Origin: Pseudanabaena sp. ABRG5-3
GTDB taxonomy: Bacteria > Cyanobacteriota > Cyanobacteriia > Pseudanabaenales > Pseudanabaenaceae
Length of the DNA stretch: 64,000 bases
Direction: 5' to 3'
Assembly: GCF_003967015.1 (NCBI RefSeq)
Contig: NZ_AP017560.1
Span: forward strand, 1,116,001-1,180,000
Shown: one piece after another, positions 1 through 9,165 of the stretch
Position numbering within the stretch: the stretch's first letter is position 1
Layout of the letters: each line of letters begins with the position of its first letter
Position numbers and translations under genes: made by a program
The notes under the pieces: generated by a model
What the model saw: the letters and a program-made list of their open reading frames with translations, nothing else
Told to the model about the DNA's origin: nothing
The model's database searches: none

Positions 1-186
1 GGTAGAGAAATAGTCCACACCCGTTAAACACATCACCTGCCACCAGCTATGCTTATCGCTGTGTTTATGGGAAGGTTCATCATTCTTGTCAGGATGATCT
101 TTGGCAGAATGACTGCCTGCTAAGAGCCAATTTTTTAAGTTTTGAAGTAACTCAGATTTATTAGAAGAGGGGACAGGTGAAGCCAT
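1..186 (-). CDS. APC-family amino acid permease, N-terminal fragment cut by the window edge
   Basis: Only the first 62 codons are in the window; the gene reads off the left edge. The start is an ATG whose complement lies at 184-186. The product begins with a hydrophilic stretch rich in His, Asp and Lys (about residues 26-47) followed by WWQVMCLTGVDYFST. I recognise that last stretch as the conserved block just before the first membrane segment of large APC-superfamily permeases in cyanobacteria. These are multi-helix inner-membrane transporters of amino acids or related compounds. The substrate cannot be inferred from this piece, and the family call rests on that short motif. Confidence 0.6.
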   Translation of the reverse strand, partial: MASPVPSSNKSELLQNLKNWLLAGSHSAKDHPDKNDEPSHKHSDKHSWWQVMCLTGVDYFST

Positions 187-1015
187 AGGGCAACTTTTCG
201 ATAACACTCCTTCAGTCTACGGCATCCTTATGATCAAGTTCGATGTTGCAGAACTTTACTAAATTATAGTGCGATATATAGTGCAATCAGAACCCGTAGT
301 AATTGCTAAAAATTTAGTCAATAAATTGTGTTTGGGCAAAGATATTTGCCTATTATTAATGATTTGATATCTATACCCCATAAAGGGTTAGATACAGATA
401 TATTACTTAATGTCATCCATGACAAAACCAAGATTTCTTCTTGGCAAGATCGACTACCCCCAAAGCGATCAAGATGTTCAACTTACTCAAGGTACTGCAT
501 AATTCTGTCTATCTCCAACAAGTAGAGAATCGATCTTTACAGTGTGAATGGAAATGGAAGATGCGGATATTTGGGCTCTGAAGCAGCAAAAACTGTCATT
601 ACACTCCAAAAATCTATTTCCGCAAAATTATCAACAATTGCTGATGACAAAAATCACATTTTTATTGATACTTTTGAAAAGTTAAAGCTGTTATTTCGTA
701 ATAATTGATTTTACTCTTTGTAAGTGACTATCCTAAACGCCCCAACTTTGATCTTAGTGATTGATGACCAAGTGTTTAGTTAGACTCTCCGTTAATCTCC
801 CCTCATTATAGAGTTTTGTAAATTAGTGCATACTCATTTACAAAACAAAAAACAATCACAGTAAAGGTTTTGAGTGTTAATTTTGCTGTAGACAAAATGA
901 AAATCGCTATATACTCTACGTTTGTTGATTGCTGTCCGTGATTTCCGCCAAAGTATCATTTCATCACAAGTTCCTGTGAATCGCCAATAAACATCTCATT
1001 GTCTAAGAAAACTTC
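187..1015. other. 829-bp gap with no intact gene
   Basis: This AT-rich stretch separates the divergent permease and FHA-reductase genes. It holds a decayed coding remnant on the plus strand (about 328-708), listed separately. I saw no tRNA, riboswitch or strong terminator hairpin. The last 250 bases are AT-rich and presumably hold the promoter of the FHA-reductase gene, but no convincing -35/-10 pair stands out. Confidence 0.5.
328..708 (+). pseudogene. Decayed gene remnant of unknown function
   Basis: Coding-like peptide pieces lie in two frames. From 328 a 65-codon stretch ends at TAG 523-525. The same frame continues without a stop from 526 to TGA 706-708 and encodes RIDLYSVNGNGRCGYLGS and onward to a tail ending LLFRNN. 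Between about 470 and 590 another frame reads MFNLLKVLHNSVYLQQVENR. Protein-like text split over frames with an internal stop suggests a gene broken by indels. I do not recognise the family. The whole thing could be chance in AT-rich DNA. Confidence 0.25.
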
Positions 1016-2353
1016 ATGCTAAAACTTAGGATTTTCAATACCAAGATTCCTCAAGAGCTAGAATCTGTTCACATATCACCTGAAACTAGTAAGAAGAATG
1101 ATTTTCTAATTGGTCGCGCACCATATTGTGATGTACCTCTCAGCAATCCCACTGTTAGCCGAGAACATTGCAAAATCTCGTTTTTAGACGATCAATATTA
1201 CTTCACTGATTTAGGCAGTACTAACGGCTCCCAAATCAACAATATTGCCCGTGAAGCTTTGAAAGCTTTTCGTCTTGCAGTGAACGATACAATTCAACTA
1301 GGTGACTTTACGCTCTTAGTTGAAGAAATTACGGTCTATTCTCAGTTAGATAATTTATTTGAAGAAGAAGAAGAACCTACTGAGCCATCAATTGCTCATT
1401 TATATCCTTCTGTTACTACAGAGATGTCATCTGGCGATCGGAAGAGCGATCGTGCCGTAGATATTGTGGCTTCTATGGTTGAAGCTTCTGTGGATCCTAG
1501 TCAATATATGCCACTTGCTGTCCTTGATCCCCATGAGATTCCTCGCTGGACAAAGGGAAATCTTACTTTGAAATGTGTCAATATCATTGCCGAAACCGCC
1601 GATGTCAAGACCTTTAGCTTTGTGACTACGCCTCCCCATTTATTTACCTATAAAGCAGGACAGTTCATTACTCTAGAAACAGCAATTGATGGCGTAGAAG
1701 TGTCACGTTCTTATTCTATTTCCTCAACTCCATCACGTCCCCATTCTCTCGAAATTACCGTTAAACAAGATCCTTCGCTAAATCCTGAAGATTTTACAAT
1801 CTTTGAGGATTTGATGTCCAATTGGCTGCATAACAATTTCAATGTGGGTTCACAAATCCGTGCTAGGGGAGCATTTGGCAATTTCACTTGTTTTGATTAT
1901 CCTTCTCAAAAGTTACTATTTCTATCGGCTGGTATTGGCATTCCGCCAATGATGTCCATGGCTCGATGGATTTATGACACTCATTCCGATTGTGATGTAG
2001 TGTTTTTCCATTGTGCGCGCAGTCCACAGGATATTATCTATCAACAGGAATTAGAACTGATGGCAGCACGATCACCTAAGTTTCATTTAGCTATTACGGT
2101 CACTCGCCCCACAGTGCAACAACCATGGATAGGGCTACGTGGTAGATTGACCACTGCAATGTTGGAAATGATTGCTCCTGATTGGCGCGATCGCACTGTA
2201 TTTGTACATGGACCTGAAGGCTTTATGCAAAGCACAAAATCTTTGTTAGAAGGTATGGGCTTCCCAATGCAGCAATATCATGAAGAGGACTTTGACGAGA
2301 CGGAAAATCCATCAAATCCATCTCAATCTAAAGACGAACCATTAGCAAACTAA
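1016..2353 (+). CDS. FHA domain fused to an FAD/NAD(P)H oxidoreductase domain
   Basis: The 445-residue product has two parts. Residues about 25-105 form an FHA phosphothreonine-binding domain: Gly-Arg at 33-34, SREH at 48-51 and GSTNG at 67-71, all canonical positions. After an acidic linker (about 115-180), residues 180-425 form a ferredoxin-reductase-type module. Its flavin motif RSYS lies at 231-234, its nucleotide-binding SAGIGIPP at 304-311 and the late motif HGPEGF at 398-403. The reductase part resembles the Hcp-reductase/Hmp type, but no cysteine-rich 2Fe-2S domain follows it. I infer a cytoplasmic flavin reductase recruited to a phosphoprotein. Electron acceptor and partner are unknown. 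Confidence 0.8.
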   Translation: MLKLRIFNTKIPQELESVHISPETSKKNDFLIGRAPYCDVPLSNPTVSREHCKISFLDDQYYFTDLGSTNGSQINNIAREALKAFRLAVNDTIQLGDFTLLVEEITVYSQLDNLFEEEEEPTEPSIAHLYPSVTTEMSSGDRKSDRAVDIVASMVEASVDPSQYMPLAVLDPHEIPRWTKGNLTLKCVNIIAETADVKTFSFVTTPPHLFTYKAGQFITLETAIDGVEVSRSYSISSTPSRPHSLEITVKQDPSLNPEDFTIFEDLMSNWLHNNFNVGSQIRARGAFGNFTCFDYPSQKLLFLSAGIGIPPMMSMARWIYDTHSDCDVVFFHCARSPQDIIYQQELELMAARSPKFHLAITVTRPTVQQPWIGLRGRLTTAMLEMIAPDWRDRTVFVHGPEGFMQSTKSLLEGMGFPMQQYHEEDFDETENPSNPSQSKDEPLAN

Positions 2354-2359
2354 TCATTT

Positions 2360-2593
2360 TTAGTCTTTGGTATTGCCCTCGATATTAACCACTTTATTCC
2401 GCCCAGACAAACCAACTTGAATCGTAATATTCGATTTTGGTACACCAAACTTTTTTGCCAAGATCTCCACTAATTCTTTATTTGCCTTACCCTCAACGGG
2501 TGGTGATTTTAAATGGACTGTCAGACTTCCATCTTCCTCTTCGATGATGGCTTGCTTTTTAGAATTAGGCTTAACTTTGATTGACTTTTTCAT
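2360..2593 (-). CDS. DUF167 (UPF0235/YggU) family protein
   Basis: This 77-residue protein has the DUF167 core: a basic N terminus, [20 protein letters not shown] in the middle and SGRNKVV near the C terminus. The length is normal for the family. The function of the family is not settled; known structures show a small alpha/beta fold. It is convergent with the FHA-reductase gene, with only 6 bp between the two stops. An inverted repeat of the AAAACCCAA class (2639-2689) lies just upstream of its start. Confidence 0.85.
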   Translation of the reverse strand: MKKSIKVKPNSKKQAIIEEEDGSLTVHLKSPPVEGKANKELVEILAKKFGVPKSNITIQVGLSGRNKVVNIEGNTKD

Positions 2594-2638
2594 GTTCTTA
2601 ACCAGTTATAGCTATAGCCAGTAATGTTATGACAAAAC

Positions 2639-2689
2639 CAAAACCCAATGGAGTTGTGGCGCAAATCGCCGCAACTCTCTTGGGTTTTG
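2639..2689. repeat. Palindromic repeat, AAAACCCAA class (family B)
   Basis: The outer arms CAAAACCCAA and TTGGGTTTTG pair exactly, and inner arms GAGTTGTGGCG and CGCCGCAACTC pair with one bulge around a short loop. The left flank TATAGCCAGTAATG resembles the end of the intact family-B element at 60520-60635. It lies between two minus-strand genes. Confidence 0.7.
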
Positions 2690-2713
2690 CTCTGAATTGA
2701 GCAAATAAATTAC

Positions 2714-2754
2714 AAGTGCTTGTGTTCTTGCCTTTGGCAAGAATACAAGCACTT
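2714..2754 (-). terminator. Hairpin downstream of rnj
   Basis: A 19-bp stem (AAGTGCTTGTGTTCTTGCC with its complement, one mismatch) closes a TTT loop about 50 bp past the rnj stop. There is no strong T tract on the minus strand, so termination by this hairpin is plausible but not certain. Confidence 0.5.
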
Positions 2755-2801
2755 ACTCCAATAAACTGGAAAATTGTATAGAGAGATCTAGCAAGATAAA
2801 T

Positions 2802-4700
2802 CTAAACGGTTGCAGCAGTGCGTCTACGTCTACCAGTACTTGCCGTTGCCGCACCTGTAGCTGTTGTAGCAGTAGTAGCTGCCGTACCATTGCCATTACT
2901 ACTTGCCGCATTGTCTTTGGCAATTACTTTCACTGCGCCTGATTTCAGGGTGACACCTAACGCATTAGGCTTAGCCGCAGGTGCTGGTGCAGACTGTGTA
3001 GAATTTGGTGGTGTTTGTAATAGGAACACGATCATGGGTTTGCTTTGGATTTGTTGACGCAAGACACGGGTGAGATCACGCTCAAGTTGACCACGCAGAC
3101 CAACCCAATCAACTTCTAACTCACCTACATTGCGGGCAAAGTTGCCCCAAGAGTTCGCTAAAGAATTATCGATCGCCTTAGAAACTGCGGCAATAATCTG
3201 TGAATGCTCCATCGGTAGGACAACACCACTGAGTTGAATATCAGGTGTGGTAGAGAGCTTGCCATCTAGACCCACGGATACGGCGATCGTGAAAATACCA
3301 TCACCCGCAATCTGTTGGCGATCGCGTAGGACATCACCCTTAACCATACCATCACGAGAAGAGTCAACTAGTTCCACCCCAGAAGGAACCTTGTCTACAA
3401 TCTTCATATAGTCTTGGCAAACTTCGACGACATCACCATTTTCTGCAATAACAATATTTTCAGCAGGAATACCCATATTTTCCGCCATCTTGGCGTGTTG
3501 TTTGAGCATTCTCAATTCACCGTGAGCAGGGAAGAAGAACTTCGGACGCACAAGGGCAAGCATCATCTTATGTTCTTCTTGAGAACCATGCCCTGAAACG
3601 TGAATACCTTTATCCTTACCGTAGATTACATCCGCACCCAGAGCAATTAAGCGGTCAATAGTACGTACTACAGGAATTGTATTTCCAGGGATTGGATTAG
3701 CCGAGAAGATGATTGTGTCGCCTTTACGGACTTCTAGTTGCTTGTGGCTGGAATTGGACATGCGAGTTAGGGCTGACATTGGTTCACCTTGAGAGCCCGT
3801 AGTCAAAATTAGAATTTGATCATCACGATAATGACGCAAGTTTTGCAGAGGTTGGAAGAGGTCATCGCGGCACTTGATGTAACCGAGGTTACGCGCATGG
3901 GCAATCACATTCAGCATGGAACGTCCAACCACACCAACGACACGACCTTGTTTATCAGCAATATCTAAAATCATGTTTACCCGATGGACGGAAGATGCGA
4001 AGGTGGTGATAATCACGCGCCCCTTTGCCATCATGATGTATTTCTCAAGATTGGGATATACGGCTCTCTCCGAAGGGGTAATTCCAGGAAGTTCGGCATT
4101 GGTCGAATCGCTAATCAATGCTAGTACACCCTTTTCTCCATGTTCAGCTAAGCGATGTAGGTCAAAGAATTCGCCATCAACGGGAGTATGGTCAATTTTG
4201 AAATCACCCGAATGGATGACTACGCCCGCAGGAGTATTAATAGCGATCGAGAAACTGTCGGCGATCGAGTGGGTATTGCGAATGAATTCCACAAAGAAGC
4301 TACTACCGACACGTACCACATCACGGGGCATGACACGACGCAGTTCGGTGCGATTTAACACGCCTGCTTCGCGAAGTTTGTCTTCGAGCAATGCCATTGC
4401 TAAACGAGGACCATAAATTACAGGAATTTCAAACTGTTTTAAATGGAAGGAAATCGCACCAATATGATCTTCATGCCCGTGGGTGACAATCATGCCTTTG
4501 ATCTTATGTTTGTTATCACGTAAATAAGTCATGTCGGGCAATACAACGTTTACTCCAGGCATCATATTGTCGGGGAAGGACAAGCCACCATCAAGCAGCA
4601 TGATTTCATCGTTATATTCAAATACCCAAGTATTTTTACCGATTTCATGGAGTCCACCAAGGGCAATAATTTTGAGAGCGGGAGCGTTAGATGTAGGCAT
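2802..4700 (-). CDS. rnj: Ribonuclease J
   Basis: The 632-residue enzyme carries the metallo-beta-lactamase/beta-CASP fold of RNase J, which does 5'-3' exonucleolytic and endonucleolytic RNA decay in the cytoplasm. The zinc motif HGHEDH is at residues 74-79, and SGHGSQEEH and FFPAHGE in the beta-CASP part are intact. The C-terminal 60 or so residues are a low-complexity Ala/Thr-rich tail with a run of four arginines, not part of the catalytic core. The gene follows asd and dapA on the same strand, an arrangement I recall from other cyanobacteria, but 213 bp separate it from dapA, so it may also have its own promoter. Confidence 0.95.
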   Translation of the reverse strand: MPTSNAPALKIIALGGLHEIGKNTWVFEYNDEIMLLDGGLSFPDNMMPGVNVVLPDMTYLRDNKHKIKGMIVTHGHEDHIGAISFHLKQFEIPVIYGPRLAMALLEDKLREAGVLNRTELRRVMPRDVVRVGSSFFVEFIRNTHSIADSFSIAINTPAGVVIHSGDFKIDHTPVDGEFFDLHRLAEHGEKGVLALISDSTNAELPGITPSERAVYPNLEKYIMMAKGRVIITTFASSVHRVNMILDIADKQGRVVGVVGRSMLNVIAHARNLGYIKCRDDLFQPLQNLRHYRDDQILILTTGSQGEPMSALTRMSNSSHKQLEVRKGDTIIFSANPIPGNTIPVVRTIDRLIALGADVIYGKDKGIHVSGHGSQEEHKMMLALVRPKFFFPAHGELRMLKQHAKMAENMGIPAENIVIAENGDVVEVCQDYMKIVDKVPSGVELVDSSRDGMVKGDVLRDRQQIAGDGIFTIAVSVGLDGKLSTTPDIQLSGVVLPMEHSQIIAAVSKAIDNSLANSWGNFARNVGELEVDWVGLRGQLERDLTRVLRQQIQSKPMIVFLLQTPPNSTQSAPAPAAKPNALGVTLKSGAVKVIAKDNAASSNGNGTAATTATTATGAATASTGRRRRTAATV

Positions 4701-4913
4701 AGGTTATCTCTTTGAGTTAAAAAGTAAAAAGTAGAAAGAATAAAGGGGGAAATTGAATGTTTGAATTAGTTCAATTTATTTGGAGTTATGGAAAAATCTG
4801 TGGTTATCAATACTTTAGATAGAATGACTAAAAAGGTGTAATCCCCCCACAAGCTCATTCCGATCAGAAGTAGCAAAATTTTATGTCTCTAGATTTGAAA
4901 CTCTCAGGCAATA

Positions 4914-5807
4914 CTAGTTAAGAAGTCCTAGTTTCTTTAGTACAACTTCAAGCTTTGCTTCGAGCTCAGCGCTACCAGATACTAGAGGCGATCGCACTAC
5001 GCCTGTATCTAATCCCACTAAGCGTAAAGCCGATTTTAGAGGAATAGGATTACTGGTTAAGAATAAAGCCTTAAATAGAGGGAAGAGCTGGAGGTGAATT
5101 TGCAAAGCTTCTTGGGTGTTACCTGCGGTAAAGGATTGCATCATTTTTTGGAGATGAGTACCAACTAGATGGGAAGCAACACTAACAACTCCCTTTGCAC
5201 CCACTGCCATTAAGGGCAATGTGAGAGAGTCATCCCCTGAATAGATCTCAAACTCGGCGGGTGTGAGGGCGCGAATTTGACTAGCTTGATCTAAATCACC
5301 TGTCGCTTCTTTGATGCCAATAATACTCGGAATTTCCGCTAATCTAGCAACGGTTTCAGGCTCTAGTTTACAACCTGTTCGTCCAGGCACATTATAGAGA
5401 AGGATCGGTAGCTCTGGAGCAGCTTCAGCGATCGCTCGAAAATGTTGGTACAGTCCCTCCTGTGGAGGCTTGTTGTAATACGGTGTTACTTGCAGTGTAC
5501 CATCTAATCCGAGATGTGCAGCTTTTTGGGTCGCAGATATAGCCTCGGAAGTAGAATTTGATCCTGTGCCAGCCATGATTTTGGCTTTTCCAGCGATCGC
5601 TTGCTGGATTACCGTAAACAATTGATATTCTTCATCCCAACTTAGGGTAGGCGATTCGCCTGTCGTACCACATACGACAATTGTATCAGTGCCTGTCTCC
5701 ACAAGATGATGGGCGAGTTTTTCGGCTTGGGCATAATCGACATTCCCTTCTTTATCAAAGGGAGTAATCATTGCTGTTAGTAAACGTCCGAAATCGATTT
5801 CACTCAT
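4914..5807 (-). CDS. dapA: 4-hydroxy-tetrahydrodipicolinate synthase
   Basis: DapA condenses pyruvate with aspartate-4-semialdehyde, the first dedicated step of diaminopimelate and lysine synthesis. The 297-residue length is typical. The substrate-binding GTTGES is at 47-52, the YNVPGRTG loop with the catalytic tyrosine is present, and the Schiff-base lysine sits in [10 protein letters not shown]. The gene lies 47 bp downstream of asd, which makes its substrate, so the two are probably cotranscribed. Confidence 0.97.
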   Translation of the reverse strand: MSEIDFGRLLTAMITPFDKEGNVDYAQAEKLAHHLVETGTDTIVVCGTTGESPTLSWDEEYQLFTVIQQAIAGKAKIMAGTGSNSTSEAISATQKAAHLGLDGTLQVTPYYNKPPQEGLYQHFRAIAEAAPELPILLYNVPGRTGCKLEPETVARLAEIPSIIGIKEATGDLDQASQIRALTPAEFEIYSGDDSLTLPLMAVGAKGVVSVASHLVGTHLQKMMQSFTAGNTQEALQIHLQLFPLFKALFLTSNPIPLKSALRLVGLDTGVVRSPLVSGSAELEAKLEVVLKKLGLLN

Positions 5808-5854
5808 AGATACTCATAAATAGAAGCTTTCTGAAAGCAAACATGGCTTTCAAA

Positions 5855-6871
5855 TTAGAGAAGAGACTTAGCAATCAGTAATTCAGCGATCTGGACTGCA
5901 TTTAACGCTGCACCTTTACGGATTTGATCGCCGCATAACCACAATTCCAGCGCGTTAGGATGAGATATGTCTTGGCGAATTCTACCTACGAGGACATCAT
6001 CTTTACCACTTGCCTCAATGGGCATGGGGAAATAATTTTTGCTGAAATCTTCAACTAACTGGACTCCAGGAGCTGAGGCAAGAATTTCTCTAGCTTTATC
6101 AGTACTGAATGGTTGCTTAAACTCTAGGTTAATCGCTTCAGAATGTGCTCGCAATACGGGAACCCGTACACAGGTTGCCGTGATCCGAATATCATGGTCA
6201 CCAAAAATCTTGCGAGTTTCATTGACCATTTTCATCTCTTCCTCGCAATAGGAATTATTCGTCATCGGCGAATTATGGGGAAACAAATTAAAGGCGAGAG
6301 GATAAGGCAAAACTTCGGCGACAGCAGGTTCGCCATTGAGAATTGCTTGTGACTGCAATTTCACCTCTTCCATTGCTCTTGCCCCTGCGCCACTCGCTGA
6401 TTGGTAAGTAGCCGCCACAATGCGCTGGATGGGTTGTACTTGATGCAGAGGATAAATAGCAACACTTAACAAAATCGTGGTGCAGTTAGGATTAGCGATG
6501 ATCCCTTTATGCTCAGAGGCAGCTTCAGGGTTAACTTCTGGCACGATCAGAGGAACCTTGGGATCCATCCGAAATGCGCTGGAGTTATCAATGGATACGG
6601 CTCCCGCTTTAGTAGCGATCGGTAGCCACTTTTTGGAGATGCTACCCCCTGCTGAAGCCAGCACAATATCCACATCATCAAAGGATGATTCTGTAACAGC
6701 TTCAATGGTTAAATCTTCACCTGCAAACTTAACCGACTTACCAGCCGATCGCTCTGAGGCAAGGAGCTTTAACTTGCCCAAAGGAAAATCTCTTTCTTCT
6801 AGCAAAGCCAGAAGTTCTGTGCCAACTGCGCCTGTTGCTCCAAGAATGGCAACGTTATATTTCCTACTCAA
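5855..6871 (-). CDS. asd: Aspartate-semialdehyde dehydrogenase
   Basis: Asd reduces aspartyl phosphate to aspartate-4-semialdehyde with NADPH, at the branch to lysine, threonine and methionine. The 338-residue protein has the NADP-binding GATGAVGTE at 11-19 and the catalytic cysteine in NPNCTT (Cys130). It is the first gene of the asd-dapA-rnj group. The trigger-factor gene that often precedes asd in cyanobacteria is absent here; upstream come 264 bp without a gene and then a DUF3143 gene. Confidence 0.97.
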   Translation of the reverse strand: MSRKYNVAILGATGAVGTELLALLEERDFPLGKLKLLASERSAGKSVKFAGEDLTIEAVTESSFDDVDIVLASAGGSISKKWLPIATKAGAVSIDNSSAFRMDPKVPLIVPEVNPEAASEHKGIIANPNCTTILLSVAIYPLHQVQPIQRIVAATYQSASGAGARAMEEVKLQSQAILNGEPAVAEVLPYPLAFNLFPHNSPMTNNSYCEEEMKMVNETRKIFGDHDIRITATCVRVPVLRAHSEAINLEFKQPFSTDKAREILASAPGVQLVEDFSKNYFPMPIEASGKDDVLVGRIRQDISHPNALELWLCGDQIRKGAALNAVQIAELLIAKSLL

Positions 6872-7135
6872 TGAACCTCCAAAATAAAAACATCAAATAT
6901 AGGGTGGGAAACTTGTACTGAGCCAATAAGTGCCGCTAAACAATGACTTATGTGTAGCTTTGTCATTAATCGACGACAAATGGCTGTTAGTAATTGTGTT
7001 CAGCTATTTTAAGTTAGCTAGTGGTTAGTTAATCTCTTAGTTTGCTAACTATCTGAATAACTATAGCTCTGTCTAGCTTAACCACATATTAACAAACTTT
7101 ATTCACAAACTTTGTCAATCTTGCTAATTTTTTGA

Positions 7136-7408
7136 TTATGGACCAGTAAAAATTGCATCTTCAACATCTTGTCGACTAAGGGAATAGGGAAAAGCGCGTT
7201 GAATTTCTTTGCCCCCATAGGCATCTTGAATATAGCGTACCCTAATATCTTCAACGTCCATGATGATTTCAGCTTGCCATGACGATCTCGTTACTCGCCA
7301 GACATTGGGATTGGATTGATCCTGATGACAACCTTGCTCATCTAACCATGCTTCGAGTGCTGGCAAAGGGTGATTGTAAAGCGGGGTAGTTGGTGATGGG
7401 AGCGCCAT
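7136..7408 (-). CDS. DUF3143 domain protein
   Basis: This 90-residue cytoplasmic protein matches cyanobacterial DUF3143: TPLYNHPLPALEAWLDEQG near the start, a central WQAEIIMDVEDIRVRYI and a C-terminal SLSRQDVEDAIF. The open frame reaches further upstream, to 7513, but that part overlaps the J-domain gene in another frame. I chose the internal ATG (complement 7406-7408), just before the conserved block and 16 bp after the J-domain stop. The function is unknown. The tight spacing implies an operon with the J-domain gene. Confidence 0.8.
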   Translation of the reverse strand: MALPSPTTPLYNHPLPALEAWLDEQGCHQDQSNPNVWRVTRSSWQAEIIMDVEDIRVRYIQDAYGGKEIQRAFPYSLSRQDVEDAIFTGP

Positions 7409-7424
7409 AGGTGACGATTTACGA

Positions 7425-7991
7425 TTATGGGAATAATTTATGATGGTTAACGAAAAAAATTGATAAAGGTGTGATGGCTTCAGGTAAAAGGCGATCGCCA
7501 CGTAGCCAAGCAACTAAGATCACTAAAACTAAACAGGCAACTAGCGTAGCACCAATTAACAAGAGTGCAAATAGTTCACCACCAGATAAAGGTCTTTCGG
7601 TAGGTAAACCATCATCATCAATTGTCTGAAGATTCCTTGGTGACTGGTTTTGAGATTTTACACCATTGTTGGAGTTGGTGTATTGAAACCGCGAAAATTG
7701 AATTAATCGATCATAGGCACTACGGCGATCAGCATTGCTGAGAGTTGCGTAAGCCTCATTGATTTTACGAAAATTTTCGATAGCAACATCTTTAGCTAGT
7801 TGTGTCGTGTCGGGATGATACAGCTTACTGAGATCTCGATAGGCGCGGCGAATGTCCATTTCACTCGCCCAAGGACTGACACCTAGTATGGCATAGTAGG
7901 TTTTTTCTAGGGTGTTAAAAAGTTTGGGTGGCTTCGGCAATTCACTATTGCCATTTGCGGTTTTGTTAGATGGTGGCTTAGAGTTAGACAT
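7425..7991 (-). CDS. Membrane-anchored J-domain protein
   Basis: This 188-residue protein has an N-terminal DnaJ domain at about residues 30-95: YYAILGVSPWASEMDIRRAY, the Hsp70-stimulating HPD tripeptide in LYHPDTTQ, and FRKINEAYATLS. A linker follows, then one hydrophobic helix (LFALLLIGATLVACLVLVIL) and a short tail. There is no G/F-rich or zinc-finger part, so it is a type III J protein that probably recruits DnaK to a membrane. It is the first gene of a two-gene unit with DUF3143. Confidence 0.85.
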   Translation of the reverse strand: MSNSKPPSNKTANGNSELPKPPKLFNTLEKTYYAILGVSPWASEMDIRRAYRDLSKLYHPDTTQLAKDVAIENFRKINEAYATLSNADRRSAYDRLIQFSRFQYTNSNNGVKSQNQSPRNLQTIDDDGLPTERPLSGGELFALLLIGATLVACLVLVILVAWLRGDRLLPEAITPLSIFFVNHHKLFP

Positions 7992-8158
7992 GGACTTCCC
8001 AAATTTGCATAACGATTTTGTTGCTGGCTCATTTGATGGGAGTATGCTGAAAGTGCAAATTATGAATGAATATGAAATCTTATCTCCTAATCTTAAGTAT
8101 CATATTGCCTAACTTTGTGTAAATTGCCCCTGTCCACTTTTTTATTTGTGCCATTTCC

Positions 8159-9064
8159 ATGCCTTCTTGGACTCGCATTATTAGTGCTTTATTAGTCGTT
8201 CCACTTGCATTAGGCGCGATCGCGCTAGGCGGTTGGGCGTTCACAGCAGCTTTTGCGCTGTTAGTGGTTTTGGGTCAGATGGAATATTTCGCACTAGTAA
8301 GAGCTAAAGAGATTGTTCCTGCTAGCAAAATTACGATTTTTGTCAGCTTAGTATTGCTGATCGCATCGCAATTACAGGCTGGGCTAGCGGATGCAATGAT
8401 CCCGATCGCAGGCACATTTATTTGCTTTTATCTCCTCTTTCAGTCCCGCATTGCCACTATCGCTGATATTGCCGCATCAATTCTTGGTTTATTTTATGTT
8501 GGGTACTTACCTAGCTTCTGGATTCGGATCAGGGGAATTGGTGATGGTGCAATATTTCAAGTGAGCGATCGCCTTCAGCAGTTTGATTTTTTTAATTATT
8601 TACGCAATATCGAGTTTTTAAGCTGGTTGCGAATTACGTTTCCTGTCACCAATGGCAGTGTTTATGTCCTGATGGGCTTTTGTTGTATTTGGGCTTCAGA
8701 TGTCGGTGCTTATATCTTTGGCAAGATCTGGGGACGGACTCGCCTCTCTGATATCAGTCCTAAGAAAACCGTCGAAGGCGCGATCGCAGGTTTATTGTGC
8801 TGCTGTGCCACTGCGATTATTTGGGCTTTTAGTGTAGGTTGGCACAATTGGTTGTTATCTGGCTTGATTTTAGGGCTACTAATTGGAACCGCAGGTTTAT
8901 TGGGTGATTTAACTGAATCAATGATGAAACGTGATGCTGGTGTCAAGGATTCTGGACAAATTATGCCCGGACATGGTGGCATTCTTGATCGTGCTGATAG
9001 CTATATGTTTACTGCACCCTTGGTGTATTACTTCTTTACGTTGATTTTGCCTATTGTTAGCTAA
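8159..9064 (+). CDS. cdsA: Phosphatidate cytidylyltransferase
   Basis: CdsA makes CDP-diacylglycerol from phosphatidate and CTP at the inner membrane and feeds phospholipid synthesis (phosphatidylglycerol in cyanobacteria). The 301-residue protein is mostly hydrophobic helices. Near the C terminus it carries the family signature: KRDAGVKDSGQIMPGHGGIL then DRADS. The SPKKTVEGAIAG block precedes it. The ATG at 8159 gives the usual short N terminus. It is transcribed alone and ends in a strong bidirectional hairpin. Confidence 0.93.
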   Translation: MPSWTRIISALLVVPLALGAIALGGWAFTAAFALLVVLGQMEYFALVRAKEIVPASKITIFVSLVLLIASQLQAGLADAMIPIAGTFICFYLLFQSRIATIADIAASILGLFYVGYLPSFWIRIRGIGDGAIFQVSDRLQQFDFFNYLRNIEFLSWLRITFPVTNGSVYVLMGFCCIWASDVGAYIFGKIWGRTRLSDISPKKTVEGAIAGLLCCCATAIIWAFSVGWHNWLLSGLILGLLIGTAGLLGDLTESMMKRDAGVKDSGQIMPGHGGILDRADSYMFTAPLVYYFFTLILPIVS

Positions 9065-9103
9065 AAATCAGAAAGGCTTGCTTAGCAAGCCTTTCTGATT
9101 TTT
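9063..9103. terminator. Bidirectional terminator after cdsA
   Basis: A perfect 19-bp stem around a TTA loop begins within the cdsA stop codon and ends in six T residues. The complementary A run gives the opposite strand a T tract too. It fits termination of cdsA. Confidence 0.85.
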
Positions 9104-9132
9104 TATGGCTTTCGTAGCCATAAAAACAAAGC

Positions 9133-9165
9133 AGAGAATGACGGCGCGAAGCACCGCCATTCTCT
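9133..9165. repeat. GC-GAA-GC hairpin downstream of the VIT/VWA gene
   Basis: A 15-bp stem with two mismatches closes a GAA loop (9148-9150). It touches the stop of the minus-strand VIT/VWA gene and could help end it. The GCGAAGC tip recurs in many hairpins of this window. Confidence 0.6.

Noticed and set aside
2639-2754. Dense hairpins as a possible CRISPR array
   Set aside because: The hairpins are single or paired with differing arms; there are no regularly spaced identical direct repeats with unique spacers anywhere in the window, and no cas genes.
3916-4416. Long plus-strand frame of 166 codons inside rnj
   Set aside because: It lies wholly antisense to the well-conserved RNase J gene and its product shows no family features.
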